Origin: Spirosoma fluviale
Lineage (GTDB): Bacteria > Bacteroidota > Bacteroidia > Cytophagales > Cyclobacteriaceae
DNA length: 57,672 nt
Assembly (NCBI GenBank): GCA_945901615.1
Contig: CAMDLI010000006.1
Coordinates: 1-57,672 of the forward strand
Direction: 5' to 3'
Of the stretch, positions 7,345-16,388 are shown piece after piece. A program made the position numbers and the translations under genes. Position 1 is the first letter of the stretch, and each line of letters starts with the position of its first letter. Under the pieces are notes generated by a model, which had not been told where the DNA came from, did not search any database, and saw only the letters and a list, made by a program, of their open reading frames with translations.

Positions 7345-8976
7345 TTAGCCACCACCTGTCTGCTTCACGGGTTTTTCTTGCAAGGCTTTTTGTAACTGCA
7401 CTTGGGTAGGCATGGTCAGCTTCACCTCCGGCTCGTTGAAAAAATTCCGAAGGGTTGGATCAATTTCAACCACCTTTCGCCAGGTGTCAATTGTAGCACG
7501 CACAGGCTTTTCCTCCACCCTCCACTTAAAGCCCTCTAGGCGGCTCATCTTTTCATCAATATCCTGAACTGGAATAAATTTTCCATCAGGGCGAACTCCA
7601 AAATTTGATTTTTTGATCAGACCATCTACAAAGGTCAGCCCGATGGTTGAGCTAAGGATGCGATTGATTCCTTGAGTCAAGGTATCCCCTTCGAGTGCAT
7701 AGTAGAGCGACTCCCCATTACCCTCGATAAACAAATTACTCAGCTGACCGTCCTTGAAATTTCCAGTCATCTTTCTCCCTTTCATCTGGTTGAAATTCAA
7801 CAGGGTATCTGTCAAAATAGCAAAGGCCTTGTTCTTCATGAACACCCGGTCTAAGGTTTCATTCTTCAAGTAAAATACCATGCTGTCTGCTGCTATTTGG
7901 CTAGAACGATTCCATAAAATCGGATCCTTATACAGATGGATAGCCGAATCACCGAAGGCATAGAGCAAGGAATCTGCCTTTCCAGAAAGATCTGATTTGA
8001 CCAAGTTCACTTGATGAAAGGCAAGTAAAAATTTGGCTGAATCGGCTTCTGCATCCTGTGAAATCAAGGTGTCAGCAGTAAGAAAAAGCGTATCTGACTC
8101 AAAATACTTTCGCACCAAAGCCTTTCCGTATACCTGACTATATTTTTTGGTCTCCCAATAGTTTCCCTCATCCCCAAAGACCTCCAGCTTCCGTTCTTTA
8201 TTCAGCACCCGCACATCTTTTTTTCCCTCGTAGTAGGCTTTGGGCTCATCGTAAAACAATTCATCCGCCTTCACTCGGCTATCTTCTGTCTCCACCAAGC
8301 CCTCAAAAAACTTAAACTGCTTGAGTTGCGTGTCGTACAAACTACCCTTTTGAGCATCTAAGTGATATCCTTCCTTGGAAACAATGTTGGTCAATCCAGG
8401 TGTCTGGGCAGTTTTAGGAACGGTCAAATAAATAAGATCCTGGGTTTTGAGCGTGTAATCTGGATTCACCAAAATCACATCTTGTTGAAAACTGATCCGC
8501 TCGTAATTGATCTCATAAGTTCCTTTCTCACTCGTCAGCACATTCACTGAATCTACCACCTTGCCCCCATCAAAATAGGTGGCTAGATTGGACTCCCGGT
8601 TGTAGTCGAGGTATTCGGTGTACAGCTTGGTCTTCTGATTGGTGAAAACCACATTCCTCCGAAGCTTGGCTACCTTGGTTGCACCGTCGTATTCGGCATA
8701 GGAACTGGTCGTGGTGATGGGATCCACCTCATCCTTGATTTGCACCCTACCAAAAAGCTGCGCCCGATTTTCATCCCGAAAAAAATAAGCTGAGTCACAG
8801 GAAATAAGGGAATTTTGGTGCTTCATTTTCACGTTTCCCAGCAATCGCTCAAAGCCTTTGGCGCCCTGGAGTAGATCCGCACTTCGAATCTCCAAGAGCG
8901 AAGAGGACTGCGCATGGACAGCTTTGGGCATCCAAAGCACCAAGAGAAGGAATAGAATGAAAAAAGGAGATTTCAT
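7345..8976 (-). CDS. OstA/LptA-like lipopolysaccharide-transport protein
   Basis: A 543-residue periplasmic protein with a signal peptide (FFILFLLLVLWMPKAVHAQ). The N-terminal half reads like the OstA/LptA beta-jellyroll: repeated strands with GNVKMKHQNSLISCDSAYF, GRVQIKD, LRRNVVF and TYFDGGKVV. In LptA this fold carries LPS across the periplasm. At three times the length of E. coli LptA it is a Bacteroidota-type large version, with further jellyroll repeats up to about residue 430 and a non-repetitive C-terminal part ending in a short polar tail. It diverges from tilS, and its -7 box TAAATTTG lies at 8994-9001. Confidence 0.8.
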   Translation of the reverse strand: MKSPFFILFLLLVLWMPKAVHAQSSSLLEIRSADLLQGAKGFERLLGNVKMKHQNSLISCDSAYFFRDENRAQLFGRVQIKDEVDPITTTSSYAEYDGATKVAKLRRNVVFTNQKTKLYTEYLDYNRESNLATYFDGGKVVDSVNVLTSEKGTYEINYERISFQQDVILVNPDYTLKTQDLIYLTVPKTAQTPGLTNIVSKEGYHLDAQKGSLYDTQLKQFKFFEGLVETEDSRVKADELFYDEPKAYYEGKKDVRVLNKERKLEVFGDEGNYWETKKYSQVYGKALVRKYFESDTLFLTADTLISQDAEADSAKFLLAFHQVNLVKSDLSGKADSLLYAFGDSAIHLYKDPILWNRSSQIAADSMVFYLKNETLDRVFMKNKAFAILTDTLLNFNQMKGRKMTGNFKDGQLSNLFIEGNGESLYYALEGDTLTQGINRILSSTIGLTFVDGLIKKSNFGVRPDGKFIPVQDIDEKMSRLEGFKWRVEEKPVRATIDTWRKVVEIDPTLRNFFNEPEVKLTMPTQVQLQKALQEKPVKQTGGG

Positions 8977-8993
8977 ACGGGATGGATTGGAGG

Positions 8994-9001
8994 CAAATTT
9001 A
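8994..9001 (-). promoter_or_regulatory. -7 box for the OstA-like gene
   Basis: TAAATTTG, followed by CCTCC, lies 17 bases upstream of the minus-strand start codon and matches TAnnTTTG. The -33 region is not a clear TTTG. It shares a 48-base divergent region with the tilS promoter. Confidence 0.5.
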
Positions 9002-9012
9002 GCTAAAAAAGC

Positions 9013-9020
9013 TATTTTTG
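9013..9020 (+). promoter_or_regulatory. -7 box for tilS
   Basis: TATTTTTG on the plus strand matches TAnnTTTG, with a TTG at 8987-8989 after a 23-base spacer. It ends only four bases before the tilS ATG, so a transcript starting the usual distance downstream would begin at or inside the start codon. Confidence 0.4.
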
Positions 9021-9024
9021 ATTA

Positions 9025-10344
9025 ATGTACGACGCCTTTATCTCGCATATCCAACAAAGCACACTTTTTGAAGCCAACAAACGCTACCTATTGGCTTGCA
9101 GTGGCGGACTAGATAGTATGGCTCTGGCGCATCTACTACACGCAGCGGGGATTCAACTGGAGCTTGCTCATGTCAATTTTGGCTTGCGCGGCACAGAAAG
9201 CGATGGAGACGAAGAATTTGTGAAAAACTGGGCTCAGGACCGTTCTTTATCCATCCACATTCAGCAGGCCAATACGGTTGAATGGGCAGATAAAAAAGGC
9301 ATTTCCATACAAATGGCCGCTCGAGAAATCCGCTACCAGTTTTTTGAAGAGATTCGGAATCAGAAAAATTTGGAAGGCATAATCCTTGCCCATCACCAGG
9401 ATGATCAGTTAGAGACTATTTTTCTCAACCTGGTAAGAGGCACCGGCATCGAAGGACTGTATGGCATGAGCGCCCGTCGTGGCTGGCTGATTCGCCCACT
9501 GCTGCCTTTTTCTAGAGCACAACTTGAGTCCTACATGGAGGAGGTAAAGCAAACTTGGCGGGAAGACCGATCCAATGCTACCCAGGACTACAAAAGAAAT
9601 AAGCTGCGTCATAGTGGACTACCTGCCATTTACAACCTGGAACCTGATACACGGCAGAATCTCTTGCAGAGCTTTGAGCGGTTAAAAGATACTGGCATGG
9701 CGTTTTCAGGCCTGTTTGAACTCTGGAAGGCAGCACATGTTCGTGAGCAGCAGGGAATCAGCTTTCTTGCCTACAAATCTTTGAGCAACATGCCAGGAGT
9801 TGCCTCTTTGCTTTATTTTTGGTTGAGGCCTTACGGGTTCAATTCAGATCAAGCTTTATCTCTTTCAAAAAGCTTAGAAGCCATCCAGCCTGGCAAATTG
9901 TTGCGTAGCGCAACGTATGAACTCAGTCTAGACCGAGAAGAGCTCTTACTATATCCTATCCCTGTGGCATTCCCAGAGCTTGAACTTCCTTTTGGAACTC
10001 CTTCTTTTGAACTTCCAGATGGAGGATACCAACTGACGTGGGGTATCCCTCAAAAAGAAATTGATCGGAATCCAGCAAATGCAGTATTCGATTTGGACTG
10101 TTTGGCATTTCCACTGCAACTCCGGAGCTGGCAGGAAGGAGACCGGTTTAATCCACTAGGAATGCAATCCGAAAAGAAAATTTCGGACTTCCTGATTGAT
10201 AATAAAGTGCCATTTGCCTTAAAAAAAGAGGTAAAAGTCCTAGTTTCAGGAAATAAAATAGCCTGGGTAGTTGGCATGCGGATTGCGGATTGGGCAAAAG
10301 TGAGCCCAGCCACCCAAAAATGCTTGCACATCCAAAAACGCTAA
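9025..10344 (+). CDS. tilS: tRNA(Ile)-lysidine synthase
   Basis: TilS converts the wobble cytidine of tRNA-Ile(CAU) to lysidine with ATP and lysine, so that the tRNA reads AUA and no longer AUG. The 439 residues show the PP-loop SGGLDS (residues 26-31), the LAHVNFGLRG segment, the HHQDDQLETIFLNLVRG motif and the REDRSNATQDYKRNKLRH element of the catalytic domain. The C-terminal substrate domain ends with LRSWQEGDRFNPLGM and KKISDFLIDNKVP. The next gene starts 3 bases after the stop, so the two are cotranscribed. Confidence 0.95.
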   Translation: MYDAFISHIQQSTLFEANKRYLLACSGGLDSMALAHLLHAAGIQLELAHVNFGLRGTESDGDEEFVKNWAQDRSLSIHIQQANTVEWADKKGISIQMAAREIRYQFFEEIRNQKNLEGIILAHHQDDQLETIFLNLVRGTGIEGLYGMSARRGWLIRPLLPFSRAQLESYMEEVKQTWREDRSNATQDYKRNKLRHSGLPAIYNLEPDTRQNLLQSFERLKDTGMAFSGLFELWKAAHVREQQGISFLAYKSLSNMPGVASLLYFWLRPYGFNSDQALSLSKSLEAIQPGKLLRSATYELSLDREELLLYPIPVAFPELELPFGTPSFELPDGGYQLTWGIPQKEIDRNPANAVFDLDCLAFPLQLRSWQEGDRFNPLGMQSEKKISDFLIDNKVPFALKKEVKVLVSGNKIAWVVGMRIADWAKVSPATQKCLHIQKR

Positions 10345-10347
10345 GCC

Positions 10348-10863
10348 ATGAGAAATCCTTTTTCCAAAACCTACGAGCCCCAAGAACTGCGGATGTTTGA
10401 TTTCCTGCAAGGCATCAAATTTTTCGAGCTGCTCAAGCAGCAGGAACTCGCTCGTTTTATACCCACCATGCACGAGCGGAAATATGTCCGTGATGAAGTG
10501 GTTTTTTTTAGCAAGGACCCAAGCCAAGCCCTCTACCTCATTAGAAAAGGCCAGGTAGACCTGACCATCGACCTGAGCGAGAATTTTGAAACCATCATGC
10601 AGCTCAAGCGTGGAGATGCCTTCGGTGAAAATTCTCTTCTGGAAAACTCGAAAAGAACTTACACCGCCCTGGTGAGTTCGGATGAAGCAGAATTACTAGT
10701 GATCCCACAGTTTGCCTTACTGGAGATTTTTGACAACAATCCCAAAATAAAGGCAAAAATGATGTCCTCCTTGGCTGAATTTTACAATGCCAACAACCAA
10801 CGACTTTTCAGGTCCTACCGCGAGTCTTTTGGGTTCTTTAGCCTGCGGCAAATGTTTGAATAG
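10348..10863 (+). CDS. Cyclic nucleotide-binding domain protein
   Basis: A 171-residue soluble protein that is essentially one cNMP-binding beta-barrel: YVRDEVVFFSKDPSQALYLIRKGQV, then the phosphate-binding cassette region GDAFGENSLLENSKRTYTA, then a short helical tail. No helix-turn-helix follows, so it is probably not a CRP-type DNA-binding regulator. It could be a ligand sensor acting through a partner. It forms a two-gene unit with tilS. Whether it binds cAMP or anything else cannot be read from the sequence. Confidence 0.82.
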   Translation: MRNPFSKTYEPQELRMFDFLQGIKFFELLKQQELARFIPTMHERKYVRDEVVFFSKDPSQALYLIRKGQVDLTIDLSENFETIMQLKRGDAFGENSLLENSKRTYTALVSSDEAELLVIPQFALLEIFDNNPKIKAKMMSSLAEFYNANNQRLFRSYRESFGFFSLRQMFE

Positions 10864-11006
10864 CGAAGCATAAAAAAAATACACGACGCGCATTAAAAAA
10901 ACAGTGCCTTCACAACGAACTTAATCCAGTAGCGGTTTCAATTCCTAAATATCCCTTATTAACTTAGGGTCGAATTTTAGGCAATCAAACCAAAAAATAT
11001 AAAACC

Positions 11007-11942
11007 ATGAGCAAAGTAACCGTTGTTGGGGCAGGAAACGTAGGTGCCACCTGTGCTGATGTATTGGCATACCGCGAGGTAGCTGAAGAAATCGTATTAG
11101 TGGATATCAAAGAGGGCATTGCTGAAGGCAAGGCACTTGACATTTGGCAAAAAGCGCCCATCAATCAATACGACAGTCGTACTGTTGGTAGCACGAATGA
11201 TTACAGCAAAACCGCAAATTCGGATGTAGTAGTCATCACCTCAGGACTTCCAAGAAAACCAGGGATGACCCGCGATGATTTGATCGAAACCAATGCTGGA
11301 ATCGTGAAGTCTGTGACTGAAAATGTAGCGAAACATTCTCCAAACGCCATCATCATTGTAGTTTCCAATCCTTTGGATGTGATGACTTACCAAGCGCATT
11401 TAACTTCTGGATTTTCAAGAAATAAAGTGATGGGAATGGCTGGAATTTTGGATACTGCACGCTACCGTGCCTTCCTGGCTGAAGAATTGAATGTTTCTGG
11501 AAAAGAAATCCAGGCAATTTTAATGGGCGGACATGGCGACACCATGGTTCCTCTTCCACGCTACACTACTGTGGCTGGTATCCCTGTTACTGAACTTGTC
11601 GCCAAAGACAAGCTAGATGCCATCATCGAGCGCACCAAATTTGGAGGCGGCGAGTTGGTAAAGCTAATGGGTACCTCTGCCTGGTACGCTCCAGGAGCTG
11701 CTGCCGCACAAATGGTAGAAGCCATCTTGAAAAACCAAAGAAGAGTATTCCCAGTATGCATCAAGCTGGACGGAGAATATGGCATCGATGACTGTTACCT
11801 TGGCGTACCGGTTATCCTTGGCAAAAACGGCATCGAAAAAGTAATCGAACTAGATCTGAATGCTGAAGAAAAGCAATTGCTTGAAACCTCTAGAGGTCAC
11901 GTGAAAGAAGTGATGCAAGTTTTGGATCGCTTGAGCAACTAA
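11007..11942 (+). CDS. mdh: Malate dehydrogenase
   Basis: Mdh interconverts malate and oxaloacetate with NAD in the citric acid cycle. The 311-residue protein is of the lactate-dehydrogenase-like type. It shows the Rossmann motif GAGNVG (residues 8-13), the acidic VDIKEGIAEGKALD stretch that favours NAD, the substrate loop with PRKPGMTRDDL (arginines and Met consistent with malate rather than lactate specificity), VSNPLDVMTYQ, and the catalytic His in GGHGDTMVPL. It has its own 143-base upstream region (a TAACTTAG box is the best promoter candidate) and a strong terminator at 11966-12008. Confidence 0.96.
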   Translation: MSKVTVVGAGNVGATCADVLAYREVAEEIVLVDIKEGIAEGKALDIWQKAPINQYDSRTVGSTNDYSKTANSDVVVITSGLPRKPGMTRDDLIETNAGIVKSVTENVAKHSPNAIIIVVSNPLDVMTYQAHLTSGFSRNKVMGMAGILDTARYRAFLAEELNVSGKEIQAILMGGHGDTMVPLPRYTTVAGIPVTELVAKDKLDAIIERTKFGGGELVKLMGTSAWYAPGAAAAQMVEAILKNQRRVFPVCIKLDGEYGIDDCYLGVPVILGKNGIEKVIELDLNAEEKQLLETSRGHVKEVMQVLDRLSN

Positions 11943-11965
11943 TCTGATCCTTATCGGATCAATGG

Positions 11966-12008
11966 CCTAAGGCACTTTACACAGCGTAAAGTGTCTTAGG
12001 TCTTTTTT
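11966..12008 (+). terminator. Rho-independent terminator of mdh
   Basis: A 15-base-pair stem (11966-11980 with 11986-12000, one G-T wobble) and a 5-base loop are followed by a T-rich tract (TCTTTTTTT). It lies 24 bases after the mdh stop codon. Confidence 0.93.
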
Positions 12009-12039
12009 TACTCCATTTACTTCTACTCGATACTGCAAC

Positions 12040-14730
12040 TTGAAAATCTGGAAAAGTTTGTTGGTCATTTTAGTCCTATCCCTCGTTAGCTGGGGAGGCT
12101 ATGAAGTGTATCAACGATTTATTCAATCCAGAACCATCAACAGCCTTGAACTGATATCGAGTGATGCCGTATTTTTATTCGAAACTCAGCAAGCCGATTT
12201 AGCATGGTCGGAGCTTCGAAAACAACCCATCTGGACTGCACTTTCGAGATTTCCAGCATTTCAATCCTTATCCAGCCAGTTAAACTCCCTAGATAGCCTT
12301 GTGGGCGAGGCAGGTTTTGTGACCAAAACCCTACGAAACAAACAGGTGACTGTAAGCTACCATGCGGTAGGCACAGACAAATTCAGCCTGTTGTATACCC
12401 TGAATTTCGATTCCAATTCCCCTTCGGAACTCTTGGATAAACTGAAATCTAAGGCACCTAAGACTACTCGATTTCAAACACGGAAATACAGCGAGCGAGA
12501 GATTTATGATGTATTGGACGCAAACAATAGCATCCAATGGTCTAGTACTGTCCTCAATAATGTGCTGCTAATTTCTTCCTCCTCTTTTGTCATTGAAGAG
12601 GCAATTCGGTTTTACCTCAGTGAGGATGCAAACCCAATTTCCACGAAGCTAGGAGACAACTTACCCAATACAGAAGGCTTGGGTAGGCTAATTCTTTCTT
12701 CAAAAGGACTGTCCAAGCTAGTAAGTGGGGTCATTGCAGACAAATCCTCGGCAGCACTTCAAGAGTTGCAGACCACAGATTTCTTACTTGCCCTGACGTT
12801 AACCTTTGAAGACAAACAACTCGTTTTTAAGGGCCCAATCCAAGGACTACCCGAAGTAGATTTTTTACCCTCTGTTCAAGCTGAGCTTGCAGGATTTGAA
12901 AGCTTGATTTCCACGCGTACACAGGCCATCACTCAGGTCAACTTGAAGGACAATTACGAAGCTCAGAAACTTCAAAACCGCTCCTTTGTCCCCAAATCTA
13001 CCGTCAGCGGGGAAGTTCAAACTCGATTAATCGATCGAGGATTTTTGGATTTACTCAGTGGTGAACAGTATTTAATAGAAATGGAGCCCCTGTCTGCATC
13101 CCAAAAAAACAGTGCCCTTCTAGTAAAATTAGAGAATCCAGAACAAGCCTGGAAAATCCTCAAGGAATACCGAGACACCACTGAATTTGATCCTACTGAA
13201 TACTACTTACAAAAGGAAATTTTATTTTTCCCTGAAGAGGATTTCCCTGCTCACCTATTCAATGGGCGATTTATTGGATTTAAACAAACCTTTGTCAGCC
13301 AAGTGGGACAGATTCTGTTGATGAGCAACTCTGCCAATGGCATGAGGGGCTTGTTGGACGACTATAACCAAGGAAATACTTGGTCAAAAATGGATGGCGA
13401 AACTAAACCCCGCTTATCACCCGCTGCTGGCTACAGCAAAACTTTCCTCCTTCAAAAAATTTGGCCAAGTTGGGTTCAAACTACCAACCCTACTTGGAGC
13501 ACATTTATCCAGAAATACGAAACGGATTTGAAGGCATTCACTAGCTTGGGATTGCGAATCCACCAAAATTCAAAAGGAAAGGAAGCAACACTCACCCTGG
13601 GCTATACCAGTGAGGCTGTCCCTCTAGTCGATGTCAACAAAACTTTTGAGTTGGCATCTGGCAAAGAAGTAGCGCTTCCCGAAAATCTAATTTTCGGCCC
13701 TAAAGCAATCAAAAATTTCAATGATAATACGGAAGACCTTGTAGTTCAAGACCAAAATAATGTCTTGTATGTCATCAATTCAGCTGGCGAACAAGTATAC
13801 AGCCAAGCTTTAACTGGTCCTATCCTATCCGAAACCTACCAAATAGATTATTTTAAAAATGGCAAATTACAGCTCGTACTTGCCACAGCGGATCAGATCT
13901 ATGCAATAGACCGTCTAGGAGATCCTTTGCCTGGATTCCCTAAGTCACTACCTGGAGAAAAAATCACCCATCTCAGCGTGCTTGACTATGACCAAACGCT
14001 AGATTACCGCATCTTTTTAGCAACTGAAAAGGGAAATTTATGGTTGCTGGACAAAATGGGCAAGGAGTTGGAAAACTGGGACCCATTGCCTCTAGGAGAA
14101 CCTACCAATGGCACTCCCTTTCATGCTCGCATACCTGGAAAAGGGGATTTTATGGTAGTGCTAGGCATCTCTGGTGATTTGCATTTCTTCAGCCGTAAAG
14201 GCGAATCTCGAAGCGGATCCCCAATCAAGCTCCCAAGCGGAATTGTTAGCCCTCTTTTAGTTAATAAGACAGGCACCCCAACACTTTCAGCCGTCACCTC
14301 TGGCGGGGAAATCCTTGACATTTCCTTTTCCGGTGAAATCCTCAAGAAAACACAAGCCCAAAAATCAAATCGAGACGATAAGTTTCGCAGCCTAAGTGAT
14401 CAAAAGGGCAACTCTTCAATTCTTGCCTTGGAACAATTCAATAAAATACAACTTTTTGATAGTCAACAGGTTCTCCTGATGAGCCTCCCCTTGGCTGGTG
14501 GTAAAGCCTGGATTGGTTATTTTGATTTTGGTGATTCACGGAAAATTATTGCAGTCACCGACCTAGAGCAGGGGTTGGGATACCTGTATGACCTAGAAGG
14601 GAATCTACTGATTAGCTCCCCACTTCAAAGTTCTGGTGAGATCCAATTGAGCCACCTCCCTAGTCAAGGGCAATACCTAATTCGTACACGCTACGGGAAA
14701 ACGCTCTTGGAATACCTAATCCCAGACTAG
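12040..14730 (+). CDS. Membrane-anchored protein, DUF3352-like with C-terminal propeller-like part
   Basis: An 896-residue protein that I cannot assign a function. A single hydrophobic segment (WKSLLVILVLSLVSWGGY, residues 4-21) anchors it or serves as a signal. Residues 35-530 resemble the DUF3352 type of envelope protein (SSDAVFLFETQQ opening). From about 540 to the end, repeated beta-strand blocks such as NVLYVINSAGEQVYS, QIYAIDRLGDPLPGFPKSL and NLWLLDKMGKELENWDPL look like a PQQ/FG-GAP-like propeller. The start is a TTG; no ATG is available upstream in frame, and the hydrophobic segment supports this start. It lies alone between the mdh terminator and a convergent gene. Confidence 0.7.
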   Translation: MKIWKSLLVILVLSLVSWGGYEVYQRFIQSRTINSLELISSDAVFLFETQQADLAWSELRKQPIWTALSRFPAFQSLSSQLNSLDSLVGEAGFVTKTLRNKQVTVSYHAVGTDKFSLLYTLNFDSNSPSELLDKLKSKAPKTTRFQTRKYSEREIYDVLDANNSIQWSSTVLNNVLLISSSSFVIEEAIRFYLSEDANPISTKLGDNLPNTEGLGRLILSSKGLSKLVSGVIADKSSAALQELQTTDFLLALTLTFEDKQLVFKGPIQGLPEVDFLPSVQAELAGFESLISTRTQAITQVNLKDNYEAQKLQNRSFVPKSTVSGEVQTRLIDRGFLDLLSGEQYLIEMEPLSASQKNSALLVKLENPEQAWKILKEYRDTTEFDPTEYYLQKEILFFPEEDFPAHLFNGRFIGFKQTFVSQVGQILLMSNSANGMRGLLDDYNQGNTWSKMDGETKPRLSPAAGYSKTFLLQKIWPSWVQTTNPTWSTFIQKYETDLKAFTSLGLRIHQNSKGKEATLTLGYTSEAVPLVDVNKTFELASGKEVALPENLIFGPKAIKNFNDNTEDLVVQDQNNVLYVINSAGEQVYSQALTGPILSETYQIDYFKNGKLQLVLATADQIYAIDRLGDPLPGFPKSLPGEKITHLSVLDYDQTLDYRIFLATEKGNLWLLDKMGKELENWDPLPLGEPTNGTPFHARIPGKGDFMVVLGISGDLHFFSRKGESRSGSPIKLPSGIVSPLLVNKTGTPTLSAVTSGGEILDISFSGEILKKTQAQKSNRDDKFRSLSDQKGNSSILALEQFNKIQLFDSQQVLLMSLPLAGGKAWIGYFDFGDSRKIIAVTDLEQGLGYLYDLEGNLLISSPLQSSGEIQLSHLPSQGQYLIRTRYGKTLLEYLIPD

Positions 14731-14770
14731 TCGGCCTATTTTTTAAGAAGGCATTTTGAGTTAGACTAAA

Positions 14771-16384
14771 TCAGTTCTTCACCTCAAAAAATGTGCGACG
14801 AATACTCAGCTTGCCACCTACATTCACCTGCTCCCAGTGCACAAAAAATCCCTCCAGGCTCGGAAGATTGACCCGCACTTCCTTCCCATTTGTTTGCCAA
14901 TTCAGCACCGTTCTCCAATCTGGAATTCGAGAGGTAGTAGAAGGCTGCACAAACTGGTCTCGATCGATGATCACCGAGGGTTGAATCCCCGGGTAATCAA
15001 AAAACCGTGCCGCAGGAGCTAAAGGGAACAAACCAAAATTATTGGCGTAACTCGAGAAACTAAGTACACCCGGATAGACGCGATCATTCAGGTAAAACTC
15101 ACGGTTGAGCACCTCTAGTCGCTGAAGAAATTTTGGATTAAAGGAGGCCAAAAGATCCGAATCAAATACGGGCATCGCATCGATTAGTATCAAGGGATTG
15201 GTCTCGAAAACACCTTTATCCGCTTCATTCAACAGTCGGAAAGTTTTCTTTTTGTCCTTTAGCCGCACCGCAACGCTAGGAACATATTCTTTTAACACCG
15301 TTTCCACATCTTCAAACCGAGTGTAGTCGTCCAAGTTGAAGCTGTAATCTTCGACAAAGCCAGTGACTACTTCCAAAGAGTCCTGATCAGACACTTCCAA
15401 ATACTCCTGCTGAACTACCGCTGCTTTGAGAAGAGATTGAAGGTAGGTAAGATCTTCTTGCGACAAGGATAGTTCAGGGAAACTGAAATCCGTTCGGAAG
15501 CTCGTTTTGATTAATGGAGAAACCATTTCCAAGCCAGGCATCTCTTCTCCATTTTCAAGTTGCAGGATCAGTCGATCCCAATGCCGTAAGCCTCCAGCAT
15601 CAAAAACAAGCACACCCCGATCGTCCACATGATCTGTAAACAGCGCACTTTTTACTCCATGAAGGGAAAGGAAATAAGTAAGTGCAGTGTCTAATGAAGC
15701 TACTTTCGCCTGAACTAGATGTCCGAAAAGCTCGGGGAGCAGAGGCTGAGGGGTTAAATCACCATATACTTCTGCAGCAGCAAACTGCTTTTGTTCTTCG
15801 ACTAAAAATGGATTGGCAATGGAAATTCCCGAAGCCAGTACCTGTCCTTCAGCGGTGCTTGAAGAACCAAAATTGACAACAGTCCCTTTTGCGTAGGATT
15901 TGGAAGATTGGGAGGTTTGGCGATTGGAGGATTTAAGCTCCTTGGGCGGAATTTTCGGGTTGATGATTGTCACCAGCTGCTGTGCAATCCCTTGATTCAA
16001 ATCCAAATAGGGGCTGATACGGGTATAAACTCGTAGCAAATACTGGTCGGAAGGGATTTGATCTGAAACTGGAATAAAATTCAGTGCATTTCCATCCTGA
16101 AGCGGCACTTTGACATGAGTGATTGAGTTGGAATTGCGATCCACCAATTCGGCATACAACACCTGTGAAGAAGTGGCCTGCTCCCCCAAACTAACCTTGG
16201 CTTCAAACCAGATTTTCTCACCCGAAAAATAGAGGGTCTTCGGCGTATGGAAAAAAACTTGCTCTTTCGGAACATTTGCTGATTGCCCTAAGCTTGTACC
16301 TACAAGCCCAAGGAAACTCAGCAACCCACAGATGAGGGCTTTAAGGCTGCTTGGTGATTTAAAGGATATCTTCAGTAGTTGCAT
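14771..16384 (-). CDS. Secreted MG2-like protein with plug-like segment
   Basis: A 537-residue exported protein (signal peptide ending near VGTSLGQ). Residues 40-150 look like a macroglobulin MG2 domain (VFFHTPKTLYFSGEKIWFEA, then YLLRVYTRI). Residues 393-451 resemble a TonB-receptor plug (NPLILIDAMPVFD, then LQRLEVLNREFYLND and GVLSFSSY), yet no beta-barrel follows. The tail (WRTVLNWQ...VRVNLPSLEGFFVHWEQV) matches the C-terminal strands seen in related MG2 proteins. It starts 4 bases after the DUF4249 gene and is the last gene of a four-gene unit with a full TonB receptor. A role in handling the receptor's substrate is inference only. Confidence 0.65.
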   Translation of the reverse strand: MQLLKISFKSPSSLKALICGLLSFLGLVGTSLGQSANVPKEQVFFHTPKTLYFSGEKIWFEAKVSLGEQATSSQVLYAELVDRNSNSITHVKVPLQDGNALNFIPVSDQIPSDQYLLRVYTRISPYLDLNQGIAQQLVTIINPKIPPKELKSSNRQTSQSSKSYAKGTVVNFGSSSTAEGQVLASGISIANPFLVEEQKQFAAAEVYGDLTPQPLLPELFGHLVQAKVASLDTALTYFLSLHGVKSALFTDHVDDRGVLVFDAGGLRHWDRLILQLENGEEMPGLEMVSPLIKTSFRTDFSFPELSLSQEDLTYLQSLLKAAVVQQEYLEVSDQDSLEVVTGFVEDYSFNLDDYTRFEDVETVLKEYVPSVAVRLKDKKKTFRLLNEADKGVFETNPLILIDAMPVFDSDLLASFNPKFLQRLEVLNREFYLNDRVYPGVLSFSSYANNFGLFPLAPAARFFDYPGIQPSVIIDRDQFVQPSTTSRIPDWRTVLNWQTNGKEVRVNLPSLEGFFVHWEQVNVGGKLSIRRTFFEVKN

Positions 16385-16388
16385 GACA

